Position numbers and translations under genes: made by a program
The notes under the pieces: generated by a model
The model's input: only the letters and a program-made list of their open reading frames with translations
What the model was told of the DNA's origin: nothing
Databases searched by the model: none
In this document: piece by piece, positions 38,696 to 47,032 of the stretch
Layout: each line of letters starts with the position of its first letter
How positions within the stretch are numbered: position 1 is the stretch's first letter
Assembly: GCF_007197755.1 (NCBI RefSeq)
Contig: NZ_CP041636.1
Location: 2,392,001 to 2,456,000, forward strand
Source: Ferrovibrio terrae
Lineage (GTDB): Bacteria; Pseudomonadota; Alphaproteobacteria; Ferrovibrionales; Ferrovibrionaceae
Direction of reading: 5' to 3'
DNA: 64,000 nt

Positions 38696-39841
38696 ATGAC
38701 CAAGCCTGGCCGTTTTCTGTTGCGCATGGTGCTGTTCCTCGCCGGTGTCGGCGTTGTGGTCGCCGTGCTGCATAACACCCTGCTGCGTGCCTTCATGGCC
38801 AATGTGGCGCTCAACAGCCTGATCGGCGCCGTTCTGCTGATCGGCATCCTCTATACCTTCCGCCAGGTCTGGGAGATCGGCCGCGAGGCGAGCTGGGTCG
38901 AGGCCTGGCAAAAGGCCCAGCGCAGCGGCGGTGGCGGCAATATCGGCGAACCCTCCAGCCTGCTGGCGCCGCTGGCGCGCATGCTGGCCAATCGCAGCCC
39001 GCGCGGCTCGCTGCATGCCACGGCGACCCGGGCCCTGCTGGACTCGGTCGGCTCGCGGCTGGATGAAGGCCGGGAAATCTCGCGCTATTTCATCGGCCTG
39101 ATGGTCTTCCTCGGCCTGCTGGGCACGTTCTGGGGCCTGCTGGAAACCATCAATGCCGTTGCCGACACCATCAACGGCCTGTCGCTGAATGCGAATGAAG
39201 ACATCAATGCGCTGTTCAACAAGCTGAAGGGCGGTCTGGAAACGCCGCTCACCGGCATGGGGCTGGCTTTCTCCGCGTCGATGATGGGGCTTGCCGGCTC
39301 GCTGATCGTCGGCTTCCTCGACCTGCAGGCGGGCCAGGCGCAGAACCGCTTCTACAACGACCTGGAAGAATGGCTTGCCGGCTTCACCCGCGTCGGCGGC
39401 AGCACCGTGACCGAGGGCGAACAGTCGGTGCCGGCCTATGTGCAGGCGCTGCTGGAGCAGACGGCTGACAGCCTGGACAACCTGCAGCGCACCATGGCGC
39501 GCGGCGAGGACAGCCGCACGCAGACCGGCGCGGCGCTGCTGCAGCTCAACGAAAAGCTCAGCCTGCTCACCGAGCAGATGCGCGCCGAACAGGGGCTGCT
39601 GCTCAAACTGACGGAACATCAGATCGAGATGCGGCCGATCATGGCCAAGCTGGCGCAAAGCGCCGACGGCGGCAACTTCGATGCCGCCAGCCGCGGCCAC
39701 CTGCGCAACATCGACGTCCTGCTGACCCGCATGCTGGACGATGCGGCGCAGGGCCGCGCCAAGCTGATCGATGACATGCGTGCCGAAATCAAGCTGCTGT
39801 CGCGCACCATCGCGGCATCTGCTGACAACCAGCGCCGGTAA
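38696..39841 (+). CDS. MotA/TolQ/ExbB-like proton channel subunit
   Basis: A 381-aa membrane protein. ATG 38696 is preferred because GGAAGG lies 9 nt upstream; ATG 38687 is too close to it. Predicted helices: residues about 7-28 and 36-54, a long cytoplasmic segment, then two conserved helices around SRYFIGLMVFLGLLGTFWGLLETI and PLTGMGLAFSASMMGLAGSLIVGFLDL, the MotA/ExbB channel pair. The C-terminal 150 residues are helical and probably cytoplasmic. It pairs with the MotB-like gene 6 bp downstream to form a proton-driven complex. Confidence 0.85.
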   Translation: MTKPGRFLLRMVLFLAGVGVVVAVLHNTLLRAFMANVALNSLIGAVLLIGILYTFRQVWEIGREASWVEAWQKAQRSGGGGNIGEPSSLLAPLARMLANRSPRGSLHATATRALLDSVGSRLDEGREISRYFIGLMVFLGLLGTFWGLLETINAVADTINGLSLNANEDINALFNKLKGGLETPLTGMGLAFSASMMGLAGSLIVGFLDLQAGQAQNRFYNDLEEWLAGFTRVGGSTVTEGEQSVPAYVQALLEQTADSLDNLQRTMARGEDSRTQTGAALLQLNEKLSLLTEQMRAEQGLLLKLTEHQIEMRPIMAKLAQSADGGNFDAASRGHLRNIDVLLTRMLDDAAQGRAKLIDDMRAEIKLLSRTIAASADNQRR

Positions 39842-39847
39842 ACGCCG

Positions 39848-40918
39848 ATGGCTTTGAGCCGCAGGCGCAACGACCATATGGGGGCCAACGCATGGCCCGG
39901 CTATGTGGATGTCCTCTCCACATTGCTGATGGTCATCGTCTTCGTGCTGGCGGTGTTCATGCTGGTGCAGTTTTTCCTCGCCAACGCGATCTCGGGTCGC
40001 GACAAGGCCATCGAGGGATTGCGCAGCGAACTGGCCGGGCTGGTCGAGCAGCTCGGGCTGGAAAAACGCAACAACGCCGCATTGCGTCTCGACATTACCA
40101 ACCTGCAGGCCACGCTGAGCAGCGCCAATGCCGAACGCGATCAGCTGGCTGCCGTGCTGGCCGACAGCCAGGTCCGCGCCGACGAGGCCGAGAAGAAACT
40201 CACCGAACAGCAGCAGATCGTGGTGGATCTGCAAGGCAAGCTGGTTTCGAGCACGGGCCAGCTGGATCAGGAAAAGCGCCTGACGACGGAAGCGCGCAGC
40301 CAGGTCGATCTGCTGAATCGCCAGATCCTGGCGCTACGCGAGCAGATGGCGCAGATCGAGCGCATCCTGAAAGAGAGCGAAGAGAAGGACAAGAGCAACC
40401 AGGCGCAGGTCAGCGATCTTGGCCGCCGGTTGAATGCCGCGCTGGCGCGCAAGGTCGACGAGCTGACCAATTATCGTTCCGAGTTCTTCGGCCGGCTGCG
40501 ACAGGCGCTGGGCAACCGGCGCGACATCCAGGTGGTGGGCGACCGCTTCGTGTTCCAGTCCGAGGTTCTGTTCGATTCTGCCTCCGCCGAGCTGAAGCCC
40601 GAAGGCCGCGAGCAGATCGGCAAGCTGGCCAAGACGCTGATCGAGATCAGCGACAAGATTCCGAAGGAATTGCCGTGGGTGCTGCGCGTCGACGGTCATA
40701 CCGACAAGCTGCCGATTGCCACGGCGCAGTTCCCTTCGAACTGGGAGCTGTCATCCGCGCGCGCCATTTCGGTGGTGAAGTTCCTCGCCAGCCAGGGCGT
40801 GCCGGTCGAACGCCTGGCGGCCACCGGTTTCGGTGAATTCCAGCCGCTGGATGCGCGCGAGGACCAGACCGCCTTCCGCCGCAACCGCCGTATCGAGCTC
40901 AAGCTGACCGAACGCTGA
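39848..40918 (+). CDS. MotB-like protein with coiled coil and OmpA peptidoglycan-binding domain
   Basis: A 356-aa protein with one N-terminal membrane helix (WPGYVDVLSTLLMVIVFVLAVFMLVQFF); D21 at its start matches the proton-carrying aspartate of MotB. Residues about 50-190 form a long coiled coil (LRSELAGLVEQLGLEKRNNAALRLDIT onward). The C-terminal OmpA domain (SEVLFDSASAELKPEGREQIGKL, VDGHTDKLPI, RNRRIELKL) should bind peptidoglycan. The coiled coil between anchor and OmpA domain is much longer than in flagellar MotB. It lies between the MotA-like and DUF3574 genes. Confidence 0.88.
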   Translation: MALSRRRNDHMGANAWPGYVDVLSTLLMVIVFVLAVFMLVQFFLANAISGRDKAIEGLRSELAGLVEQLGLEKRNNAALRLDITNLQATLSSANAERDQLAAVLADSQVRADEAEKKLTEQQQIVVDLQGKLVSSTGQLDQEKRLTTEARSQVDLLNRQILALREQMAQIERILKESEEKDKSNQAQVSDLGRRLNAALARKVDELTNYRSEFFGRLRQALGNRRDIQVVGDRFVFQSEVLFDSASAELKPEGREQIGKLAKTLIEISDKIPKELPWVLRVDGHTDKLPIATAQFPSNWELSSARAISVVKFLASQGVPVERLAATGFGEFQPLDAREDQTAFRRNRRIELKLTER

Positions 40919-40936
40919 GCGGGAGGCATGGCGACC

Positions 40937-41413
40937 ATGTTCGAGGAAGCGTTTCTCAAGGTCGGTGAACGGCTGGGTGCCCTGCAGGCCAAGGTGGTGC
41001 TGGCGCTCGCCGGCGGCATGATCGCGCTGGCGATCGTCGCGGCGGCGGGCGTCTATATCTGGCTCAACCCGCTGCTGCATTGCCGCCAGCAGAGTGCGCT
41101 GCTGTTTTTCGGCACGGCGGTCCGGCATGGCGAGCATGTGCGCCATCTGGACGGCAGCGAGTGGCATGGCTTTGTCGAATCCGCCATCGTGCCGCGTCTG
41201 CCGGACGGCTTCACGGTTCTGGAAGGACAAGGCTTCTCCCGCTCGGTCGCCGACGGCGCGGCGATGCGCGAGAACACCTATATCCTGATGGTGGCGCATC
41301 GCAACGATACCGAGATCAATGCCAAGCTCGCCAGCATCGTCGAGGATTACAAGTCGCGTTTCCAGCAGGAGAGCGTGCTGCGTCTCGACCAGTGCGGGGC
41401 CTATAAATTCTAG
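40937..41413 (+). CDS. DUF3574-like membrane-anchored protein
   Basis: A protein of about 158 aa; ATG 40937 is preferred because GGGAGG at 40921-40926 is too close to ATG 40928. One helix (VVLALAGGMIALAIVAAAGVYIWL) anchors a periplasmic domain. The domain (ALLFFGTAV, LDGSEWHGFVESAIVPRLPDGFTVLEGQG, VAHRNDTEINAKLASIVEDYKSRFQQESVLRLD) matches the pattern I know as DUF3574, a family of unknown function normally found in small secreted proteins. It is the last gene of the MotAB-like operon. Confidence 0.75.
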   Translation: MFEEAFLKVGERLGALQAKVVLALAGGMIALAIVAAAGVYIWLNPLLHCRQQSALLFFGTAVRHGEHVRHLDGSEWHGFVESAIVPRLPDGFTVLEGQGFSRSVADGAAMRENTYILMVAHRNDTEINAKLASIVEDYKSRFQQESVLRLDQCGAYKF

Positions 41414-41423
41414 CGGGCAGGTT

Positions 41424-42572
41424 CTAGCTGTCGCTGGCGCGCAGCTTGGTCCCGTCGATCAGGCAGTCCAGCACAGTCGGCTGGAACACGGAGCCGATCA
41501 GCAGCCGGCCCTGCCGATAGAGGCCGACACTCGCTCCTGAGATCAATGTGCCCGGATCGCCGAAGGCCTCTTCGGTATGCACCACGCCGCGGCTGTCGCG
41601 CGCCAGACGCAGGATCATGCTCGGGCTTTCCTTCTCCGCATCCATGGCATGGCCGATGAAGGCGAAGGCATTGGGATGCGCTGCCACCCAGAGATCGCCA
41701 TTGGCATCGCGACGGATATTGTCGGCGCCGCCGGGCAGCGACAGGCTGCCGCTGCGCAGCAGCATGCCGGTCTGCGGCTCGCGCGTGAAGGCCAGCAGCA
41801 TGCGCCATTGCGTCGAACCGACCAGCACGGTGCCGCCATCGGCGCTGATCTCGATGCCGTTGGCAAACGCGATGTCTTCCGCCACCACGCGCGCGCCGCG
41901 GCCATCGTGATAGACCACGGTGGAGCGCGACAGCTGCAGCAGGTTTTCGACCATGTGCATCCAGCGCGGGCCGGGTCCGCGGTCGTTGGTCAGGTAGAAA
42001 GACTCCGGCCCGGCCGCGGCAATACCGTTGGGATGCACGAACAGATCGCTCGACACACTGCCGCGATGCCGCAGCACCGGCAGCGGCATGCCGGCCGTAC
42101 GCTGCACCGTGAAGATCTCGACGGTATGGCGCTCAGTGCTGCGATGATTGATCACGTGCAGGAACATCTGGCCGGTATCGGCTGCCGTGAACAGGCTGAT
42201 GCCATGCGGATGCAGCACCAGGCTGGCCGGCAGCTCAAGCTTGGTGAAGCTGCCCGGGCGGCTGCTCATGTCGTAGAAATACAGGCCGCCCGGCGCGTCG
42301 CGGTTGCGGCGATCCTGGCTTGAGACGATCGCGCCTGGTGCGAGGCCCGGAATCGAACTGGCGCCATCGGGCAGCAGCGCCATGTCTTCCGGTCCGGGCG
42401 GCGCGGGCACGGCCTCGCATTGCCCGGCTGTGAAAGCCTCGGTGCTCCGATAGGCGCCGCCGAGCCAGATCGTGTAACCGACAAAGAAGACGAGGGCGAT
42501 GGCAAGGAAGCGCCACCAGAAGCGCATCAGCCGTCGCTGCAGCGGCTTTTCCTCGCGGCGCTTACGCGGCAT
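41424..42572 (-). CDS. Membrane-anchored paraoxonase/SMP-30-like beta-propeller protein
   Basis: A 382-aa protein with an N-terminal anchor (residues 17-38, FWWRFLAIALVFFVGYTIWL) and a six-bladed propeller. Typical calcium-site and blade motifs are GPEDMALLPDGAS, HPHGISL, VHPNGIAA, FYLTNDRG, FANGIEISADGG and GGADNIRRDANGD. Paraoxonase-like arylesterases hydrolyse lactones or aryl esters; substrate unknown. It overlaps the ABC exporter gene upstream by 11 bp, so they are co-transcribed. It converges on the DUF3574 gene. Confidence 0.83.
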   Translation of the reverse strand: MPRKRREEKPLQRRLMRFWWRFLAIALVFFVGYTIWLGGAYRSTEAFTAGQCEAVPAPPGPEDMALLPDGASSIPGLAPGAIVSSQDRRNRDAPGGLYFYDMSSRPGSFTKLELPASLVLHPHGISLFTAADTGQMFLHVINHRSTERHTVEIFTVQRTAGMPLPVLRHRGSVSSDLFVHPNGIAAAGPESFYLTNDRGPGPRWMHMVENLLQLSRSTVVYHDGRGARVVAEDIAFANGIEISADGGTVLVGSTQWRMLLAFTREPQTGMLLRSGSLSLPGGADNIRRDANGDLWVAAHPNAFAFIGHAMDAEKESPSMILRLARDSRGVVHTEEAFGDPGTLISGASVGLYRQGRLLIGSVFQPTVLDCLIDGTKLRASDS

Positions 42573-44355
42573 CGGCCTCGGCCTTGCCGGACATGAACTG
42601 CAGACGCGCGAGGCGCGCGTAGAGCCCGTCTTCCGCCATCAGGCTGTCGTGACGGCCCGACGCTATGATGCGGCCCTGGTCCATCACCACGATGCGGTCG
42701 GCCTTCTGCACGGTGGCGAGGCGATGCGCGATCACCAGCGTGGTGCGGCCCTGCATCAGGCGTTCCAGCGCGGCCTGCAATTTGCGTTCCGACTCTGCAT
42801 CGAGAGAGGAAGTGGCCTCGTCGAGCAGCAGCACCGGCGGATCGCGCAGCAGGGCGCGCGCAATCGCGATGCGCTGGCGCTGGCCGCCGGACAGCCGCAC
42901 GCCGCGTTCGCCCAGATAGGTGTCGTAACCCTGCGGCAGCACCTGGATGAAACCATGCGCAGCCGCTGCTTCGGCCGCGGCCTGCACTTCGATGTCGGAC
43001 GCCTCAGGGCGGCCGTAGCGGATATTCTCGGCCACGGTGGCGCCGAAGATCACCGGTTCCTGCGCGACCAGGCCGATATGCTGGCGTAAGGCGACCGGAT
43101 CGAGTTTGGCGATGTCGATGCCGTCGAAGCGGATGCGACCCGATTCAGGATCGTAGAAACGCAGCAGCAGCTGGAACAGCGTGGTCTTGCCGGCACCGGA
43201 CGGTCCGACAATGGCGACGGTCTCGCCGGCCGCAATATCGAGGCTGAGGCCATCCAGCGCTGCCGTCTGCGGCCGCGCCGGATAGTGGAAGCGCACATCC
43301 TCGAACTGCAGGCGGCCGGTCGGCTGCGCGGGCAACTGCAGAGGCTCGGCCGGCGCGCGGATCGCCGGATCGGTCGCCAGCAGCTGCATCAGGCGTTCGG
43401 CGGCACCGGACGCGCGCTGCACATCGCCCCAAGTTTCCGACAGCGAGCCGACAGCGGAGGCGCCGATGATGGCGTAGAACACGAAGGCGCTGAGTTCACC
43501 GGCCGACATCTCGCCGGCGAAGACGGCCTTGCCGCCGATCCACATCACGGCATTTACCGCGCCGAACACCAGCAGCATCACCAGCGCGGTCAGCCAGGCC
43601 CGCGCCCGGATGCGACGCACAGCGGTGCCGAAGGCGTCTTCGGCATGGCGGCCGAAACGCTCGCCCTCGCGGGACTCATAGGTGTAGGCCTGCACCGTGG
43701 TGATCGCGTTCAGCGTTTCGCCGGCGCGCGCCGACAGATCGGCGATACGGTCCTGGCTTTCGCGCGACAGCTTGCGCAGGCGGCGGCCCAGCACGATGAT
43801 CGGCAGCACGACGAGCGGAATCACCAGCGCGACCAGCAGCGTCAGCCGCGGCGAGGTGACGATCAGCAGCCCGGCGCTGCCGACGAACAGCAGGATGTTG
43901 CGCAACGCCACCGAGATCGACGAGCCGACCAATGTCTGGATCAGTTCGGTATCGGTGGTCAGCCGCGACAGCACTTCGCCGCTGCGGGTGGTTTCGAAAA
44001 AGGCCGGGCTCAGCTTCATCACATGGCTGTAGACGGCCTTGCGGATATCGGCGACCACGCGCTCGCCGATCCAGGTGACGCAGTAGAAGCGGGCAAAGGT
44101 GCCAAAGGCCAGAATCACCACGACACCGAACAGCGCGCCGAAATAAAGGTCGAGGTACGCCCCGTTGCCGGCGCCGAAGCCGGCATCGATCACGCGGCGA
44201 ATCGCCTGGCCGATCATCAGCATGGCGCCCGAGGTGACAACGAGGGCAACCGCTGCCCCGGCCGCCATCCAGCGATAGGGAGCGACGAAACGGAAGACAT
44301 GCTTCAGCGCCGAGATCGGCGGGCGCTTGGGATCGGTGGTGTCGACTGATGGCAT
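42562..44355 (-). CDS. ABC exporter with fused membrane and ATPase domains (MsbA-like)
   Basis: A 597-aa half-transporter. Residues about 20-320 form six helices (RWMAAGAAVALVVTSGAMLMIGQAIR onward) and the C-terminus is the ATPase with Walker [14 protein letters not shown]-loop, signature LSGGQRQRIAIARALL and LLLDEATSSLDAES. It acts as a homodimer exporting lipids, polysaccharides or hydrophobic compounds. It is co-transcribed with the paraoxonase-like gene. The substrate cannot be told from the sequence. Confidence 0.93.
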   Translation of the reverse strand: MPSVDTTDPKRPPISALKHVFRFVAPYRWMAAGAAVALVVTSGAMLMIGQAIRRVIDAGFGAGNGAYLDLYFGALFGVVVILAFGTFARFYCVTWIGERVVADIRKAVYSHVMKLSPAFFETTRSGEVLSRLTTDTELIQTLVGSSISVALRNILLFVGSAGLLIVTSPRLTLLVALVIPLVVLPIIVLGRRLRKLSRESQDRIADLSARAGETLNAITTVQAYTYESREGERFGRHAEDAFGTAVRRIRARAWLTALVMLLVFGAVNAVMWIGGKAVFAGEMSAGELSAFVFYAIIGASAVGSLSETWGDVQRASGAAERLMQLLATDPAIRAPAEPLQLPAQPTGRLQFEDVRFHYPARPQTAALDGLSLDIAAGETVAIVGPSGAGKTTLFQLLLRFYDPESGRIRFDGIDIAKLDPVALRQHIGLVAQEPVIFGATVAENIRYGRPEASDIEVQAAAEAAAAHGFIQVLPQGYDTYLGERGVRLSGGQRQRIAIARALLRDPPVLLLDEATSSLDAESERKLQAALERLMQGRTTLVIAHRLATVQKADRIVVMDQGRIIASGRHDSLMAEDGLYARLARLQFMSGKAEADAA

Positions 44356-44564
44356 CTGGATGTCTTGCTGAAAACTCAGGTGGTTATACCGACCGCAGCC
44401 CGGAGGGACAACGCAACCACCGCTCCCTGCGCGCTCCGGCCGCGGCCGCGGCGCGCATGCGACTGTATGCTTCTGCTGTCAACCCGAAGATTTCACTTTA
44501 TGTTCCGATATTACCATTATAGATACATGAAAATTCCCAATCTCTCCTCTCAAGAGAGTTTTCG

Positions 44565-45962
44565 ATGCTTGTCCTGCCGCCCCGCCTCTTGGCGCTTGCC
44601 CTGGTTGCCACGATTTCCGCCTGCGTCACGCCGGCCTCGCCGCCGCCGATCGCGGCCCGGCCGGTGCAACTGGCCGACGGCAGCACCGTGCAGCCCGGCG
44701 CGCAGTCCGGCCTCGATGGCCGCTCGGTCGAACTGGCGCGCGTGCAGATCGACATTCCGCGCGGCACCGAGATTGGCCGGTTGCAGGGCCAGTTCGGCAA
44801 CAAATGCCGCGGCGTGCGGCTCGGACCGATCCATCAGGAGCAGCCGCGCACGCCGGCGCGCAGCAACGAATGGAATGACACCTTCTATCGCGTGATGAGC
44901 GGCCATGGTTTCCGGGTCGCCGGTAATCCGAATCAGCTGTTCGACACGGCGCAGCAGGAGGAAGGCGACCTCCAGTTCGGCCTGACCATCAGCGAGATGA
45001 AGCTGGAAATGCGGGCCGTCTGCGACTTTTTCAGCGAGAACGCGGTGGGCATGCGGGGCAATGCCAAGGTTGCCATGGAGTGGCAGGTATTCGATCCGGT
45101 GCGGCGGCAGGTGATCCTGAAGCAGCGCGGCGAAGGCGGCTTTGAAGCGACCGAGACCGTTGCGCTTGATCCTCTCGTGATCCTGCAGCTTGCTTTCGCC
45201 GATGCCGCCAACCAGCTCGCGGTTTCGCCGGAACTGCGCAGGATGATGACGGAACGCGCGCCGTTGCCGCAGCCGGGGGCGCGGCCGGCGGCGGAAGATC
45301 GCGCGCGCATCCCCCTGCGACGCGTGGCCTTGTCGCAGCAGCCGATCAACAGTCATATCGACCGCCTGCGCAGCGCCACCGTGCTGATCGACACCGGCGA
45401 CAGTCACGGCTCCGGCTTCATCGTCTCCGAAGATGGCTTGATGATAACCAACAAGCATGTTGTCGGCGGCCAGCGCTTTGTCCGTGTCGTCCTGGTATCT
45501 GGCCGCACGGTGGTTGGCGAGGTTTTGCGGCAGCATGAATTGCGTGATGTCGCCTTGGTCAAACTCGAAGGCAGCGGCTATCCTGCCATGACGATCCGAG
45601 AAACGCCGGTGACGGTGACTGAGGAGGTCTACGTCATCGGTGCACCGAGGTTTAAGCAGTTGGCTTGGACCGTGACTCGCGGTGTGGTCAGTGCGTGGCG
45701 GCCGGCTCGTCTGCCCGGCCAACCTTTCGATCTGATCCAGGCCGATGTGGCCGTCCATGGCGGCAACAGCGGCGGGCCGATGCTGGACCGGCACGGCAAT
45801 CTTGTCGGCATCACGGTGGCCGGCTACGCCATGGGTGAAAACAAGTCGAATGCCAGTTTGAATCTGTTCATCCCCATCCTCGACGGGCTGGAAAAACTGG
45901 GGGTGGATCTGGTCGACCCGGCCGAATTCCAGCGTCGCCGAAACCTGGCCGCCAGCCAGTAG
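44565..45962 (+). CDS. Lipoprotein with C-terminal trypsin-like (S1C) protease domain
   Basis: A 465-aa protein with lipobox ISAC (Cys at residue 20). Residues about 60-230 are an uncharacterised domain (GRLQGQFGNKCRGVRLGPI, VCDFFSENAVGMRGNAKVAMEWQVFDP). Residues 265-450 are a HtrA/DegP-type protease: GSGFIVSEDGLMITNKHVV (catalytic His), LRDVALVKLE (Asp) and GNSGGPMLDRHGNLVGI (Ser). No PDZ domain follows. The 200 bp upstream are unusually A+T-rich near 44490-44555 (ttaccattatagatacatg) and probably hold the promoter. It is divergent from the ABC exporter. Confidence 0.88.
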   Translation: MLVLPPRLLALALVATISACVTPASPPPIAARPVQLADGSTVQPGAQSGLDGRSVELARVQIDIPRGTEIGRLQGQFGNKCRGVRLGPIHQEQPRTPARSNEWNDTFYRVMSGHGFRVAGNPNQLFDTAQQEEGDLQFGLTISEMKLEMRAVCDFFSENAVGMRGNAKVAMEWQVFDPVRRQVILKQRGEGGFEATETVALDPLVILQLAFADAANQLAVSPELRRMMTERAPLPQPGARPAAEDRARIPLRRVALSQQPINSHIDRLRSATVLIDTGDSHGSGFIVSEDGLMITNKHVVGGQRFVRVVLVSGRTVVGEVLRQHELRDVALVKLEGSGYPAMTIRETPVTVTEEVYVIGAPRFKQLAWTVTRGVVSAWRPARLPGQPFDLIQADVAVHGGNSGGPMLDRHGNLVGITVAGYAMGENKSNASLNLFIPILDGLEKLGVDLVDPAEFQRRRNLAASQ

Positions 45963-45990
45963 TTAACGAGTTGATTTGGCGCAGCTATCG

Positions 45991-46012
45991 GCAGCCCCCG
46001 GTTCGGGGTTGC
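45991..46012 (+). terminator. Possible terminator after the lipoprotein protease gene
   Basis: gcagcccc and ggggttgc form an 8-bp stem (one G-T pair) around a short loop. There is no T-run after it, so it may act as an mRNA end-stabiliser or weak terminator. It overlaps the -35 region of the rpmE promoter. Confidence 0.4.
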
Positions 46013-46037
46013 AGGGGGAGGAGCTTCTGGCTATAAC
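46009..46037 (+). promoter_or_regulatory. Sigma70-type promoter of rpmE
   Basis: TTGCAG (46009-46014) and TATAAC (46032-46037) are separated by exactly 17 bp, about 80 bp before the rpmE ATG. Confidence 0.65.
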
Positions 46038-46115
46038 GCCCCCTCAATTTGCGGCTCCCCCCGACCATCATGACGATAAGCGCCATGAGTTGGGGGCAGG
46101 CCCAGGAGAACTGTC

Positions 46116-46343
46116 ATGAAGGCCGATATCCATCCCGATTACCACGAGATCAAGGTGCAGATGACGGACGGTACCGTCTACACCACCCGTTCGACCTGGG
46201 GTAAGCCCGGCGACACCATGATGCTCGACATCGACTCGACCTCGCATCCGGCCTGGACCGGCGGTCCGGCCCGTCTGAACGAAGCGGGCGGCCAGGTGGC
46301 CAAGTTCAAGAAGCGCTTCGGCAGCTTCGGTCTGAAGAAGTAA
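46116..46343 (+). CDS. rpmE: 50S ribosomal protein L31, zinc-independent type
   Basis: A 75-aa ribosomal protein L31. It has the conserved start [27 protein letters not shown] and the C-terminal [13 protein letters not shown] typical of alphaproteobacterial L31. The CxxC zinc ligands are absent, so it is the C-minus form. CCAGGAGAACTGTC precedes the ATG. An intrinsic terminator follows 45 bp after the stop, making this a single-gene unit. Confidence 0.95.
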   Translation: MKADIHPDYHEIKVQMTDGTVYTTRSTWGKPGDTMMLDIDSTSHPAWTGGPARLNEAGGQVAKFKKRFGSFGLKK

Positions 46344-46387
46344 TCGACCGTATTCGGATTATGTCGGGGCAGCAGCCCCGGCAGACA

Positions 46388-46422
46388 AAAGGCGGCCCGG
46401 CATTCCCGGCCGCCTTTTTTGT
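46388..46422 (+). terminator. Terminator of rpmE
   Basis: aggcggcccgg pairs with ccggccgcct with one bulged base and a short loop, and is followed by TTTTTT. It closes the rpmE unit. Confidence 0.9.
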
Positions 46423-46546
46423 TGCTTCGGAAGGCATCTCCGGGCGGCAAAGTTTTCAGTGATATGACACACGGCGACGTTTCATTAACCACAGATGCCG
46501 TACCCCTTTAGCCTGACCGCGCGTTACGAGGCTTACAAACGCAGCC

Positions 46547-46813
46547 ATGGCTCAGGTTTATCAATCCGCGTCCATCAAACTGGCAGACGAGATCATCACG
46601 GTGATCTACGTCTCCTATTCCGCCATCGCCACCGACGAGATGGCGGGGCGTTCGCTCGCGGCGATGAAGCCGCTGTTCAAGAGCTCCACCGTGGTGCTGG
46701 CCGCTCAGGGCGTGAACCTGGCGCCGGAATTCGTCGGCCCGAAACATGTGGTCGATATCCTGCGTGGCCGGGCGCTGCATGATTTCAAGTGGTACCCCAT
46801 TTCCATCGGCTGA
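46547..46813 (+). CDS. Hypothetical protein
   Basis: An 88-aa protein with ATG 46547 (MAQVYQSASIKLADEIITVIYVSYS). There is no signal peptide or clear membrane helix and no cysteine. The C-terminal half is VNLAPEFVGPKHVVDILRGRALHDFKWYPISIG. Codon usage and composition match real genes here. I do not recognise a family; small proteins of this size next to rpmE are common in alphaproteobacteria. It precedes the heat-shock gene by 219 bp, which contains that gene's promoter. Confidence 0.65.
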   Translation: MAQVYQSASIKLADEIITVIYVSYSAIATDEMAGRSLAAMKPLFKSSTVVLAAQGVNLAPEFVGPKHVVDILRGRALHDFKWYPISIG

Positions 46814-46869
46814 GGCCGCCTGCGACGTGAGTCGCGGATTCGCGCGAATTTTTCTGAAATCGCTCCCCT

Positions 46870-46898
46870 CTTGAAGCCCGCTTTTCGGCTTCCTATCT
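46870..46898 (+). promoter_or_regulatory. RpoH (sigma32) promoter of hsp20
   Basis: CTTGAA at 46870-46875 and CCTATCT at 46892-46898, with 18 bp between CTTG and CCTATCT, match the alphaproteobacterial RpoH pattern CTTG-N17/18-CYTATNT. This predicts a leader of about 125 nt before the hsp20 start codon. Confidence 0.82.
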
Positions 46899-46904
46899 CA
46901 ATCG

Positions 46905-47032
46905 CAAGCCGGATGCTCAATGGTGAGGTCCGGCGGTCACGGCGGCCCGGCTCAGAGAGAGCGGGAAACGTCTCCTGCCTCTATCAATGGCGGGCCGCGC
47001 ACACGACTCATCGCTTGAAGGAGGATGACTCT
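46905..47032 (+). promoter_or_regulatory. ROSE-type RNA thermometer in the hsp20 leader
   Basis: The leader ends with UCGCU (47011-47015) just before the Shine-Dalgarno AAGGAGG (47018-47024). UCGCU matches the ROSE consensus UYGCU; it can pair with the AGGAGGA of the SD region as U-A, C-G, a G-G mismatch, C-A and U-U, closed by a short GAAG loop. This is the known register of the ROSE hairpin, which melts on heating to expose the ribosome binding site. GC-rich upstream stems (46928-46958) would form the other hairpins. Confidence 0.8.

Noticed and set aside
37372-41413. Zorya anti-phage defence system
   Set aside because: Only MotA/MotB-like parts are present; there are no helicase or nuclease effector genes and no defence-island context.
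43285-44349. Open frame antisense to the ABC exporter
   Set aside because: No motifs or ribosome binding site; it mirrors the exporter's codon bias.
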